A DNA stretch of 64,000 nt from Ancylobacter vacuolatus (GTDB taxonomy: Bacteria > Pseudomonadota > Alphaproteobacteria > Rhizobiales > Xanthobacteraceae): assembly GCF_030813595.1 (NCBI RefSeq), contig NZ_JAUSUH010000006.1:185701-249700 (forward strand). The letters run 5' to 3'. Made by a program: the position numbers and the translations under genes. The first letter of the stretch is position 1, and each line of letters opens with the position of its first letter. Positions 56,164 to 64,000 of this stretch are shown here, piece after piece. Below the pieces are notes generated by a model. That model was given only the letters and a program-made list of their open reading frames with translations. It searched no databases and was not told the DNA's origin.

Positions 56164-59100
56164 ATGAACCGCCTGTTTTCATCCGCCAGCCACGCGGCCC
56201 TGCTTGCTGCGGGCGTTCTGCTCGGGGCGCCGCTGTCCGGCGCCCGCGCCGACTCGTTCGCGGTTCCCGCCGGCGCGACCGTGACCACGGCGCAGACCGT
56301 ATCCGGCACGGACACCGGCGTCATTGCGGCAGGCGGTGCGCTCGACGTGACCGGCACGGCGATCACCTGGAGCGCGGCGGCCACCGGCGCGGGTGTTGAC
56401 CTGCGCAATGATGGCACGATCACCAGCACCGGCCGCGCGCTCGACGCCGCTTCCAAGGTCAGCGGTACGCTGACGCTGACCAACAGTGGCGACATCACCT
56501 CGGGTGATGACACGGTGCGGCTCAGCGGCTCCTTCGCCAATGGCGCACTCAGTGTCGTCAACACGGGCTCCATGACGGCGACCAGCGGCCAGGTGTTCGA
56601 CCTCAACAAGGCGACGGTGGAGAGCGCCATTGTCCAGATCGACAATAGTGGCAGGCTCACCGCCGAGGGCAGCGACGCCATCCGTTTCGGCGGCGGCACC
56701 ATCCTCCTCACCAATTCAGGCACTATCCAGACGCTGGATGCCGGAAGCCGCGCCCTGAAGTTCGACGACAAGAAGACGATCGATACGCTGGTCTCGTTCA
56801 CCCTCGTCAACGAGGAAAGCGGCCGGATTCTCGGTCTCGACGACGGCTTCAAGTTCGCCGCCGACTCGAAGACCTCCGATGCCCAGATCATCATCGAGAA
56901 TCACGGCCTCATTGATGGCGGCGCCGGCCAGGCGCTCGATTTCGCCGACCTGACCTCGCCCGACAATGTGATCCTCATCACCAATTACGGCACGCTGCAA
57001 TCGGCCACCGCCGACGGCATCCGCCCCGGCAGCGGGGCCATCGTGACCAACTACGGCCTCATCCAGTCTACCGACCTTACCCAGACCGGCGACGGCATCG
57101 ATTTCCAGGAAGCCGGCGGCACGGTCGTCAACAAGGCCACCGGCCAGATCCTCGGCGCCAAGCACGGGGTGACCGGCGACGGCGAGGTGACGGTGCAGAA
57201 CGACAAGGGCGGGCTGATCGCCGGCCGCAACGGGTCGGGCATCAACATCGACAGCACCGGCGACACGGTGGTCACGGTCATTAATTATGGCACCATCCGC
57301 GGCGAGGTGACGGGTCTCCTGGACGATGACGGCGATCCCGACGGCGTGCCGGACGGCGATGGCGACGGCGTCGATGTCGACGGCCAGCTGGTGCTGGACA
57401 ATTACGGCCTGATCCAGGGCACCGGCGCCACCGGCACCAATGACGGCACGCCCAACACGGCCGATGGCATCGCCGCGGGCGGCGGCACGATCATCAACCA
57501 TGCGGGCGCCGTCATCGAGGCGTTCGACAACTACCCGAACGAGGGGTCGGACGATGTCGGCCGCGCCATCCTGATCGACGACAGCTCGCAAGGTGCGGCG
57601 CCCTTCGCGACGCAGATCGTCAATATGGGCACCATCCGCTCGGACGGCACGGCGATCACCCTCATCGGCACGCAGGACGACACCATCGTCAATAGCGGCC
57701 TCATCAGCAGCGGCAGCGAAGTCGCGGTCGATATGGGCGGCGGCGACGACGTGTTCGTCTATGTCGCGGGCAGCGAGGTCGTCGGCCTCGTCATCGGCAA
57801 TGATGGCGACAACACCTTTGAACTCAGCGGCACGGGCACGTTCGACCTCTCACTGCTGGGCGACGACGCGCAGTATCGCGACTTCAACGCGCTCTTCGTG
57901 GATGAGGGCTCCAGCTTCACCGCCACCGGCAGCTCGACCTTCGACGGCGAGATCGGGATCGATGGCACGTTGGTACTGAACGGATCGCTGGCCTCGGCCT
58001 CGGTCGAGATTGGCGAGGGGGCCTTCCTCGGCGGCAACGCCACTGTGGGCGCTCTCGCTGTCGGCACCGGCGGCACGGTGTCGCCGGGCAACTCCATCGG
58101 CACCGTCACCGTGCTGGGCACCACGACCTTCGCGGCTGGCTCGTTCTACGAGGTCGAGCTGAGCGGGCTGACCTCGGACCAGATCATCACCGACACGCTG
58201 ACGATCAATGGCGGCACGGTGGTGCTCTCGGCGATCGGCCCGGTCTACACCGGCACGGTCTACGAGATCGTCTCCGCTGCGACGACCACCACGCCGTCGG
58301 CACAGTTCGCGCTTGAGGAACCCAGCTTCCTCTTTGTCGATGCCGAGCTTGGCCGCGACGATGCCTCGGTGACGCTCACCCTCAGCCGCAACGAGGTGGC
58401 CCTCGCCAGCCTCGCCCGCACCGCCAACCAGGCGAGCGTCGCCGGCGCCCTTGACCGCGCCGATGGCAGCCTGCTGCAGGCCACCGTGCTCGCCGGCAGC
58501 GCCGGTCAGGAACAGGCGATCCGCGCCGGCTATGACCTGCTCTCCGGCGAGGTGCATGCCTCGGTCGGCACGACGCTGTACTTCCAGTCGACGCTGGTGG
58601 CCGACACGCTGATCGGCCGCCTGCGCCAGACTTCCGCGGGTGGGGCCTCGCCGGCCCTGGCGGCGCTTGCCGCAGGTGGACCTGTGACCGCCTATGCGGC
58701 GAAGGCGCCGGAAGCGGCGAGCCCGTTCCCCGTCAAGGCGCTGCCCGCCGAACCGGCGGGTCCGGTCTATGCGGCCTGGGCGCAGGGCTTCGGCCAGTGG
58801 AACTCGGCAAATGGCACCGGCAATTCCGCCGATGTCGATTCCTCGCTCGGCGGCTTCCTGGCCGGCGGCGACGTCACCTCCGGCAACTACACTTTCGGCC
58901 TGGCAGCCGGCTATGCCTCGGCGAGCCTTGATGTCGACGACCAGATGAGCAGCGCCGACGCCGACACGGTGCTCCTCGCCGCCTATGCCGGCGCGAGCTT
59001 CGATGCCTTCCGCCTGCGCGGCGGCGCCAGCTATGGCTGGAGCGACATCGACACCACGCGCAGCGTCGCCATGCTCAGCCTGTTCGAGAACCCGCTCGGC

Positions 59101-59589
59101 TCCTATGACGGATCGACGGCCAACATCTTCGTCGAGGCGGCCTATGCGATGGAGGCCGGCGGCATCGCCTTTGAGCCCTTCGCGCAGATGGCGTGGAGCT
59201 GGATCGACACGGACAGCTTCACCGAGGCCGGTGCCTTCACCAGCGGCCTCGTCTCTGCCGGCCTGTCCTATGACGTGCCCTATTCGACGCTCGGCCTGCG
59301 CCTCGCCACCACGCTCGCCATGGGCGAGGGCACGGTGACGCCGCATGCCAGCTTCGCCTGGCGCCATGCCTATGGCGACATCACGCCGGAACTGGGCATG
59401 ACCTTCGCGTCCACCGGCACCGCCTTCACCGTCGCCGGTGCGCCGATCGCCGAGGACAGTTTCCTGTTCGGCGCCGGCATCGACTTTGCGGTGGGAGCAA
59501 ACGTGCTTCTCAATGTCGGCTATGAGGGGCAGTTCGCCAGCGACGTGAACACCAACGCGATCAAGGGCGGCTTCACCTACCGCTTCTGA
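56164..59589 (+). CDS. Autotransporter with beta-helix passenger and Ca-type acidic loop
   Basis: The 1141-residue protein has a signal peptide (residues 1-30: H-A-A-L-L-A-A-G-V-L-L-G), then a passenger (about 30-830) of many short N-x-G-T-I and N-Y-G-L-I repeats as in beta-helices. An Asp-rich loop (387-407: D-D-D-G-D-P-D-G-V-P-D-G-D-G-D-G) is like Ca-binding repeats. The junction block G-A-L-A-V-G-T-G-G-T-V-S-P-G-N-S-I-G and the C-terminal barrel (about 865-1141: Y-A-A-W-A-Q-G-F-G) end in a final Phe, as in outer-membrane barrels. The start ATG at 56164 follows a GGGGAACTG site. Likely an adhesin or surface protein. Confidence 0.92.
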   Translation: MNRLFSSASHAALLAAGVLLGAPLSGARADSFAVPAGATVTTAQTVSGTDTGVIAAGGALDVTGTAITWSAAATGAGVDLRNDGTITSTGRALDAASKVSGTLTLTNSGDITSGDDTVRLSGSFANGALSVVNTGSMTATSGQVFDLNKATVESAIVQIDNSGRLTAEGSDAIRFGGGTILLTNSGTIQTLDAGSRALKFDDKKTIDTLVSFTLVNEESGRILGLDDGFKFAADSKTSDAQIIIENHGLIDGGAGQALDFADLTSPDNVILITNYGTLQSATADGIRPGSGAIVTNYGLIQSTDLTQTGDGIDFQEAGGTVVNKATGQILGAKHGVTGDGEVTVQNDKGGLIAGRNGSGINIDSTGDTVVTVINYGTIRGEVTGLLDDDGDPDGVPDGDGDGVDVDGQLVLDNYGLIQGTGATGTNDGTPNTADGIAAGGGTIINHAGAVIEAFDNYPNEGSDDVGRAILIDDSSQGAAPFATQIVNMGTIRSDGTAITLIGTQDDTIVNSGLISSGSEVAVDMGGGDDVFVYVAGSEVVGLVIGNDGDNTFELSGTGTFDLSLLGDDAQYRDFNALFVDEGSSFTATGSSTFDGEIGIDGTLVLNGSLASASVEIGEGAFLGGNATVGALAVGTGGTVSPGNSIGTVTVLGTTTFAAGSFYEVELSGLTSDQIITDTLTINGGTVVLSAIGPVYTGTVYEIVSAATTTTPSAQFALEEPSFLFVDAELGRDDASVTLTLSRNEVALASLARTANQASVAGALDRADGSLLQATVLAGSAGQEQAIRAGYDLLSGEVHASVGTTLYFQSTLVADTLIGRLRQTSAGGASPALAALAAGGPVTAYAAKAPEAASPFPVKALPAEPAGPVYAAWAQGFGQWNSANGTGNSADVDSSLGGFLAGGDVTSGNYTFGLAAGYASASLDVDDQMSSADADTVLLAAYAGASFDAFRLRGGASYGWSDIDTTRSVAMLSLFENPLGSYDGSTANIFVEAAYAMEAGGIAFEPFAQMAWSWIDTDSFTEAGAFTSGLVSAGLSYDVPYSTLGLRLATTLAMGEGTVTPHASFAWRHAYGDITPELGMTFASTGTAFTVAGAPIAEDSFLFGAGIDFAVGANVLLNVGYEGQFASDVNTNAIKGGFTYRF

Positions 59590-59688
59590 GTCCCGCGCGG
59601 CCGGGCCCAAACTTCACGGGCACGGCCGCAGCCCCCTGCCGAGGGGGCGCAAATCGGTTAGGCTCGGCCATCGCAGGAGAGAGCCCGC

Positions 59689-60429
59689 ATGAAGATCGAC
59701 GACGTTCGCCGCACCGCCTATTCCATGCCGCTCACCAGCCCCTCCTATCCCAAGGGGCCGTATCGGTTCTTCAACCGCGAGTTCTTCGTCATCACCTACC
59801 GCACCGATCTGGCGGCGCTGGAGAAGGTGGTGCCCGAGCCGCTCAAAGTGCTCGAGCCGATCGTCAAATATGAGTTCATCCGCATGCCGGATTCCACCGG
59901 TTTCGGCGACTACACCGAGACCGGGCAGGTCATTCCCGTCGAACTCAACGGCGTGAAAGGCGGCTATGTCCATTCCATGTATCTCGACGACGAGGCGCCG
60001 ATAGCCGGCGGGCGCGAGCTGTGGGGCTTTCCCAAGAAGCTTGCCAAGCCGTCGCTGCGCGTCGAGAGCGATACGCTGGTCGGAACGCTGCACTATGGCA
60101 GCGTGCTCGTCGCCTCCGCCACCATGGGCTACAAGTTCGAGGCGCTCGACAAGGCGGCGCTGCACGCGTCGCTACTGGGACCGAACTGGGTGATAAAGAT
60201 CATCCCCCATGTCGACGGCACCACGCGGGTATGCGAGCTGGTCGAGTATTATCTGGAAGACATCACGGTGCAGGAGGCGTGGACCGGTCCCGGAGCGCTC
60301 GGCCTGTTCCCGCATGCGCTGGCCGATGTCGCCAAGCTGCCCGTGCTGGAGGTGATCTCGGCGGCGCATTTTCGCACCGACCTTACCCTCGGCCTCGGCA
60401 AGGTGGCCTTCGACTATCTGCAGGAGTGA
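59689..60429 (+). CDS. Acetoacetate decarboxylase-family protein
   Basis: A 246-residue protein with the ADC signature: [11 protein letters not shown], then [14 protein letters not shown], with the Schiff-base lysine (in the K-K pair) near residue 116 and the activating neighbour, and E-F-I-R-M-P-D. True ADC makes acetone and CO2 from acetoacetate. Many relatives act on other beta-keto acids or as aldolases. It stands alone, with GGAGAGAG upstream and no CoA-transferase neighbour, so the substrate may differ from acetoacetate. Confidence 0.9.
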   Translation: MKIDDVRRTAYSMPLTSPSYPKGPYRFFNREFFVITYRTDLAALEKVVPEPLKVLEPIVKYEFIRMPDSTGFGDYTETGQVIPVELNGVKGGYVHSMYLDDEAPIAGGRELWGFPKKLAKPSLRVESDTLVGTLHYGSVLVASATMGYKFEALDKAALHASLLGPNWVIKIIPHVDGTTRVCELVEYYLEDITVQEAWTGPGALGLFPHALADVAKLPVLEVISAAHFRTDLTLGLGKVAFDYLQE

Positions 60430-60433
60430 CGCA

Positions 60434-61399
60434 CTATCCCAGCGTCAGCCGCTCCGTGGCCATGAAGCCGAAGAACAGGGCCAGCCCGAAGGCAACCAGC
60501 ATCAGCGCGGCGAGGAGTTCCAGGCCGCGCAACGCCACCGCCGCCGCCGGGCCGGAGTGGCTGGCGGCAAGCCGCACCGCGGCGTGCTTGGCGAAGACGG
60601 CCAGCGCCGCGATGGCGCTCACCGTCAGGGCCGTGCCGACGCCCATGAGCAGCGCGGAGGCGGCGCCGACCCAGAAGATGCCCTGCGCCAGCGCGAAGAC
60701 CAGCACCAGAATGGCGCCCGAGCAAGGGCGCAGCCCCACCGACATCACCGCGCCCCACCATTCGCGCCAGCCATTGCTGCGCGGCAGCTCGTCCGGCGCC
60801 GGCATATGGGCGAGGTCGTCGCCGCAGCCGCAGTCCGGCCCGTGCCGATGCGCCGGCCCGCCACGCCAGGCGGCGAGGAGCGCGCGGCCCTTGATCCAGG
60901 CGAGGCGCAGGCCGATGAGGACGATGAGGCCATAGGCGGCGAGTTCGATCAGGCTGACCGCCCGGCTCATCGTGGCGGCGGTGGTGCCGATGACGGCGGC
61001 GAGGATGCCAGCGACCAGGATGGCGGTCAGCGCCTGCGCCAGGGCGCTGGCAAAGGCGAGCCCGACGCCGCGCTTCAGCGTCGCCTCATTGGCGAGCAGA
61101 TAGGAGGAGATCACCGCCTTGCCGTGGCCGGGGCCGGCGGCGTGGAACACGCCATAGGCGAAGGAGATGCCGCCGAGCAGGAACACCGCGTGCCCGTCCT
61201 GCTTCGAGGCCCGCACGGCTGACGTGAGAAGCCGGTAGAATTCCGCCTGCTTGGAGAGGATGAAGCCGGCAAGGCCGCCGCTCTCCGGCGCGGCCGGGGC
61301 ACCGACGCCGAACGGGCTCTGCGCCAGGGCCGGGTGCAGCATCAGCGCGCCGGCGCCCAGCGCCAGAACGCAGAGCGCCAGACGCCGGCTCACGAGCAT
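60434..61399 (-). CDS. NicO-family nickel/cobalt transporter
   Basis: A 321-residue polytopic membrane protein with signal-like N-terminus and about six helices. F-H-A-A-G-P-G-H-G-K-A-V-I is the NicO/RcnA motif. A His/Cys loop (H-R-H-G-P-D-C-G-C-G-D-D-L-A-H) lies in the middle, and L-R-P-C-S-G-A-I-L-V-L-V-F-A is also conserved. It overlaps the DUF1007 gene by ten bases, the usual pairing. It probably exports or imports Ni, Co or Zn; no nickel enzymes are nearby. Confidence 0.92.
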   Translation of the reverse strand: MLVSRRLALCVLALGAGALMLHPALAQSPFGVGAPAAPESGGLAGFILSKQAEFYRLLTSAVRASKQDGHAVFLLGGISFAYGVFHAAGPGHGKAVISSYLLANEATLKRGVGLAFASALAQALTAILVAGILAAVIGTTAATMSRAVSLIELAAYGLIVLIGLRLAWIKGRALLAAWRGGPAHRHGPDCGCGDDLAHMPAPDELPRSNGWREWWGAVMSVGLRPCSGAILVLVFALAQGIFWVGAASALLMGVGTALTVSAIAALAVFAKHAAVRLAASHSGPAAAVALRGLELLAALMLVAFGLALFFGFMATERLTLG

Positions 61400-62028
61400 T
61401 TCACCGTGACGCGGTTGGCGAATTGCGAGCCGAACTCGCTGGCCGAGGTGAGGGCGTTGAAGAAGCCTTCCGACAGCGTGGTCGAACTCCCGGTCGCCGC
61501 CGGGTCGGGGCGGTGCAGGGTGAGCGCGCAGTCCCCGGCATTGCCGGCGAGCTTTATGGGATCGGTGTCGGCGAGCTGGAAGGCGACAAAATAGGTGGGA
61601 TCGTAGACGTCGAGCGCCAATTCGCCCTTCTTCGCCGGGGGCTCCGCGAGGGGCAGGGTGAAGTGCAGGGTGAGCGCGGTGCCGTCATAGGTGAGGGAAT
61701 AATCTTTTGGCGGCAGGAACTTGACGTCCTGCTTGCCGCGCTTGGCATAGGTGAAGAAATCGAATTCGTGCAGGGATTCGATATTCACCAGCGCCAGTTC
61801 CTTCAGCGTCTTCTCGCTCGGCTTGCCGTCGGGCGTGGTCTCCAGCCCCTGCAGCGCATAGGTCGAGAACGCCTCGTCGAACTTCCAGTGATGGCGCACG
61901 CCGGCGAGCGTGCCGGCGGGGGTGTAGTCGAGCTCGGAATGGACCTCGACCCACACATGCGGGTGTGCAGTGGCAGCGCCAGTCAGTGCAGTGAGAACGA
62001 AGAGGGTCGCCAGAAATCGCTGAATCAC
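61390..62028 (-). CDS. DUF1007 periplasmic partner of the NicO transporter
   Basis: The 212-residue protein starts with a signal peptide (V-I-Q-R-F-L-A-T-L-F-V-L-T-A-L-T-G-A-A-T-A) followed at once by H-P-H-V-W-V, the conserved histidine pair at the mature N-terminus of DUF1007. The rest is a beta-rich domain with D-Y-S-L-T-Y-D-G. The GTG at 62028 has GAGAGG upstream; a longer frame to 62097 would hide the signal. The pair presumably handles one metal at the inner membrane. Confidence 0.88.
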   Translation of the reverse strand: MIQRFLATLFVLTALTGAATAHPHVWVEVHSELDYTPAGTLAGVRHHWKFDEAFSTYALQGLETTPDGKPSEKTLKELALVNIESLHEFDFFTYAKRGKQDVKFLPPKDYSLTYDGTALTLHFTLPLAEPPAKKGELALDVYDPTYFVAFQLADTDPIKLAGNAGDCALTLHRPDPAATGSSTTLSEGFFNALTSASEFGSQFANRVTVKCS

Positions 62029-62112
62029 GTCGGGCCTCTCCGAAGCCGCCAAGGTGTCGCAGTGGTGGCGGTGCAGTTCGGCGGAATGGTGACGCATTGC
62101 AGCACAAACGGC

Positions 62113-62136
62113 AACGGCCGCCCGGAGGCGGCCGTT
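62113..62136 (-). terminator. Hairpin after asd
   Basis: AACGGCCGCC (62113-62122), loop CGGA, GGCGGCCGTT (62127-62136). It is 31 nt after the asd stop. T-run weak. Confidence 0.65.
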
Positions 62137-62166
62137 TCATCAGTTCACAAGGTCGTGCGGGCGGCG

Positions 62167-63204
62167 TCAGGCCGCCTTCTTGGCCTTGGGCTTGATCAGC
62201 TTGCGGTTGATGAGCACTTCGGCGATCTGCACCGCGTTCAGCGCCGCGCCCTTGCGCAGATTGTCCGACACGCACCAGAAGGAGAGGCCGTTCTCCACCG
62301 TCGCGTCCTCGCGGATGCGCGAGACATAGGTGGCGTCCTCGCCAGCGGCCTCATAGGGGGTGATGTAGCCACCGGGCTCGCGCTTGTCGATGACGAGCAC
62401 GCCCGGAGCGTTGCGCAGGGCCTGCGTCGCCTCCTCGGCCGAGATCGGCTTCTCGAACTCGACGTTCACGGCTTCCGAATGCGAGATGAACACCGGCACG
62501 CGCACGGCGGTGCAGGTGAGCTTGATCTTGGGATCGAGAATCTTCTTGGTCTCGACCATCACCTTCCATTCCTCCTTCGTGTAGCCGTCTTCCATGAAGA
62601 CGTCGATGTGAGGAATGACGTTGAAGGCGATGCGCTTGGGGAACTTCTTGGCTTCCACCGGGTCGGAGACGAACACCGCGCGGGTCTGCGCGAACAGTTC
62701 GTCCATGGCGTCCTTGCCGGCGCCGGAGACCGACTGATAGGTCGCCACCACCACGCGCTTGATCGTCGCCAGATCGTGCAGCGGCTTGAGGGCCACGACG
62801 AGCTGGGCGGTCGAGCAGTTCGGGTTGGCGATGATGTTCTTCTTGGTGAAACCGGTGATGGCGTCGGCGTTCACTTCCGGCACGATCAGCGGCACGTCGC
62901 TGTCGTAGCGGAAGGCGGAGGAATTATCGATCACGACGCAGCCCTGGCGGCCGATCTTCGGCGACCATTCCTTGGACACGTCGCCACCGGCCGACATCAG
63001 GCAGATGTCGGTGTCGGAAAAGTCATAATTCTCCAGGGCTTTGCACTTGAGCGTCTTGTCGCCGAAGGAAACCTCGGTGCCGACGGAACGGCGAGAAGCA
63101 AGCGCGACCACCTCGTCGGCGGGAAACCCGCGCTCGGAGAGAATGTCGAGCATTTCGCGGCCCACATTACCCGTGGCACCGACGATGGCGACCTTGTAGC
63201 CCAT
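62167..63204 (-). CDS. asd: Aspartate-semialdehyde dehydrogenase
   Basis: Asd reduces aspartyl phosphate to aspartate semialdehyde for lysine, threonine and methionine. The 345-residue protein has G-A-T-G-N-V-G-R-E-M-L, M-S-A-G-G-D-V-S, catalytic Cys in N-P-N-C-S-T-A-Q, Q-S-V-S-G-A-G and His in V-F-I-S-H-S-E. The ATG at 63204 has AGGAG upstream; the longer frame to 63231 adds nine residues without conservation. Confidence 0.97.
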   Translation of the reverse strand: MGYKVAIVGATGNVGREMLDILSERGFPADEVVALASRRSVGTEVSFGDKTLKCKALENYDFSDTDICLMSAGGDVSKEWSPKIGRQGCVVIDNSSAFRYDSDVPLIVPEVNADAITGFTKKNIIANPNCSTAQLVVALKPLHDLATIKRVVVATYQSVSGAGKDAMDELFAQTRAVFVSDPVEAKKFPKRIAFNVIPHIDVFMEDGYTKEEWKVMVETKKILDPKIKLTCTAVRVPVFISHSEAVNVEFEKPISAEEATQALRNAPGVLVIDKREPGGYITPYEAAGEDATYVSRIREDATVENGLSFWCVSDNLRKGAALNAVQIAEVLINRKLIKPKAKKAA

Positions 63205-63354
63205 GTGCTGATCTCCTGAAGGCCCTGCCATTCACAGGCTCGGGCGAGCGCGGGCTTTTACGCGATAAGGGGCAAGAGGGCAACGGGTGGAGGGGGAGGG
63301 GAGGGGCGAAGGCGCGGCTTGATCTCCCGCAGGAAGAGAATGATGCCCGCTCCC

Positions 63355-63477
63355 GGATGACCATCCTTCGAGGCTCGCTGCGCTCGCACCTCAGGATGAC
63401 GGCGCTTTGGCGGAAGGCAGTAGGGTGTGGGCCGGGGATCCTTCGAGGCTCGCTGCGCTCGCATCTCAGAATGACGG
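63355..63477 (+). repeat. Two direct copies of a short dispersed repeat
   Basis: The unit (about 40 bp) begins ATCCTTCGAGGCTCGCTGCG and ends with CACCTCAGGATGAC. Copy 1 is at 63355-63400 and copy 2 at about 63438-63475, with small changes (CATCTCAGAATGAC). A further partial copy (CCTTCGAGG and CACCTCAGG) is near 63510-63547. The 450-bp gap between asd and the GIY-YIG gene consists mostly of these repeats. Confidence 0.85.
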
Positions 63478-63601
63478 CGTGTTGGCGGAAGGAAGGAGTG
63501 TGTGGGGCGGGAATCCTTCGAGGACCGGTGATGCCGGGCACCTCAGGGGGCGATGCTCGTCGGAGGCAAACGATGCTGGGCTGCGAATCCGCGAAAGCCA
63601 C

Positions 63602-63642
63602 GTCATCCTGAGGTGCGAGCGCAGCGAGCCTCGAAGGATGGT
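63602..63642 (-). repeat. Inverted copy of the same repeat
   Basis: The reverse complement of the unit at 63355, just before the 3' end of the GIY-YIG gene. With the copies on the other side it can form long hairpins. Confidence 0.85.
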
Positions 63643-63657
63643 CGCACAAGCGCGTCA

Positions 63658-63951
63658 CTATTTGCGCAGAGACGGCCGCCGCGCGGCCCCTCGCACCGTC
63701 TCCCAGTCGCCACGGATGAGGGCTTCTTTCTTGAGCCGGCTCCACCCCTTGATCTGTCGCTCGGCGGCGATGGCGTCGGTGATGCGCTCGAACGCTTCCG
63801 ACCAGACCAGCGTTACCGGCCGGCGCCGAAACGTGTAGCCGGGATAGCTGCCACTCTGGTGTTCGGCGAGGCGCTTTTCCAATGCACCGCTGGTTGAGCC
63901 GACATAGAGCGAACCGTCGGCGCAGCGAAGCATGTAGACGAACGCACCCAT
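63658..63951 (-). CDS. GIY-YIG family nuclease-like protein
   Basis: A 97-residue protein with the GIY-YIG core: F-V-Y-M-L-R-C-A-D-G-S-L-Y-V-G-S-T, then the Arg/His-containing helix K-R-L-A-E-H-Q-S-G and A-E-R-Q-I-K-G-W-S-R-L-K-K-E-A-L-I with the conserved Glu/Lys. It belongs to the small UPF0213/YhbQ group of unknown biological role. The start ATG at 63951 is preferred to 63996, whose N-terminal residues come from the adjoining repeat. Confidence 0.92.
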   Translation of the reverse strand: MGAFVYMLRCADGSLYVGSTSGALEKRLAEHQSGSYPGYTFRRRPVTLVWSEAFERITDAIAAERQIKGWSRLKKEALIRGDWETVRGAARRPSLRK

Positions 63952-63962
63952 CTTCTCTCCCG

Positions 63963-64000
63963 GATGACCATCCTTCGAGGCTCGCTGCGCTCGCACCTCA
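63963..64000 (+). repeat. Further copy of the repeat at the window edge
   Basis: Same unit and orientation as at 63355, cut by the window end. With the inverted copy at 63602 it flanks the GIY-YIG gene. Confidence 0.85.

Noticed and set aside
63355..63642. CRISPR array
   Set aside because: The repeats are few, differ in orientation and spacing, and match a dispersed intergenic repeat. There are no uniform spacers and no cas genes.

Overview
The window is GC-rich DNA with dense, mostly single-copy genes and short overlaps. The gene content suggests a free-living alphaproteobacterium of the Hyphomicrobiales, probably of Xanthobacteraceae type (Ancylobacter/Starkeya/Xanthobacter-like). This rests on the SucC type, the pairing of purA with a Pro/Ala-rich membrane protein, an AprI/Inh-type inhibitor and the intergenic palindromic repeats. 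The genus is inferred from gene content only. I saw no tRNA, rRNA, CRISPR array, insertion sequence, phage gene or origin.

Layout. 0-4.7 kb: start of an EamA transporter, a two-domain VOC dioxygenase-like protein, purA, a conserved one-helix membrane protein, and a 42-residue candidate membrane peptide. 4.7-24.9 kb: sucCD, then a large oxalate/glyoxylate region on the minus strand (FAH-family enzyme, PanE-like reductase, glxR, hyi, gcl, a divergent IclR regulator, two frc genes, oxc, two FCD-GntR regulators), followed by two plus-strand OxlT-type transporters. 24.9-36.8 kb: housekeeping and accessory genes: Nudix, thiC with a TPP riboswitch, lytic transglycosylase, CDF pump, KDG-type sugar kinase, SDR, LprI-like protein, aminotransferase, a double GNAT protein, map and radC. 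36.9-39.0 kb: a visibly AT-richer two-gene glycosyltransferase patch. 39.1-41.4 kb: a tandem metalloprotease-inhibitor-like protein, a hydroxyacid dehydrogenase and a MarR regulator. 41.5-50.0 kb: a divergent catabolic cluster. The minus strand has an ABC importer, a cytosine-deaminase-like amidohydrolase, an FAD oxidase and a quinone reductase. The plus strand has RidA, a creatininase-family amidohydrolase and an Ldh_2 dehydrogenase. It looks like uptake and breakdown of a small nitrogen heterocycle or cyclic amide. 50.0-56.0 kb: ppa, then a zinc locus (His-rich membrane protein, znuC, znuB, znuA, COG0523 GTPase, WD40 protein). 56.1-64 kb: a large autotransporter, an acetoacetate-decarboxylase-family protein, a NicO/DUF1007 metal pair, asd, a GIY-YIG protein and a run of short repeats.

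How the genes work together. In the oxalate region the transporters bring in oxalate and Frc makes oxalyl-CoA. Oxc decarboxylates oxalyl-CoA to formyl-CoA for energy. The PanE-like protein may reduce oxalyl-CoA to glyoxylate, which Gcl and GlxR convert to glycerate. Frc, GntR and OxlT each occur as adjacent pairs. The gcl-iclR intergenic region holds several TTCCG/CGGAA inverted repeats, and several other promoters of the region share TGGTAT/ATACCA-like palindromes, so two regulatory layers are suggested. The two most noteworthy systems are this region, with its predicted reductive branch and duplicated modules, and the 41.5-50.0 kb catabolic cluster, whose substrate cannot be assigned from known pathways.
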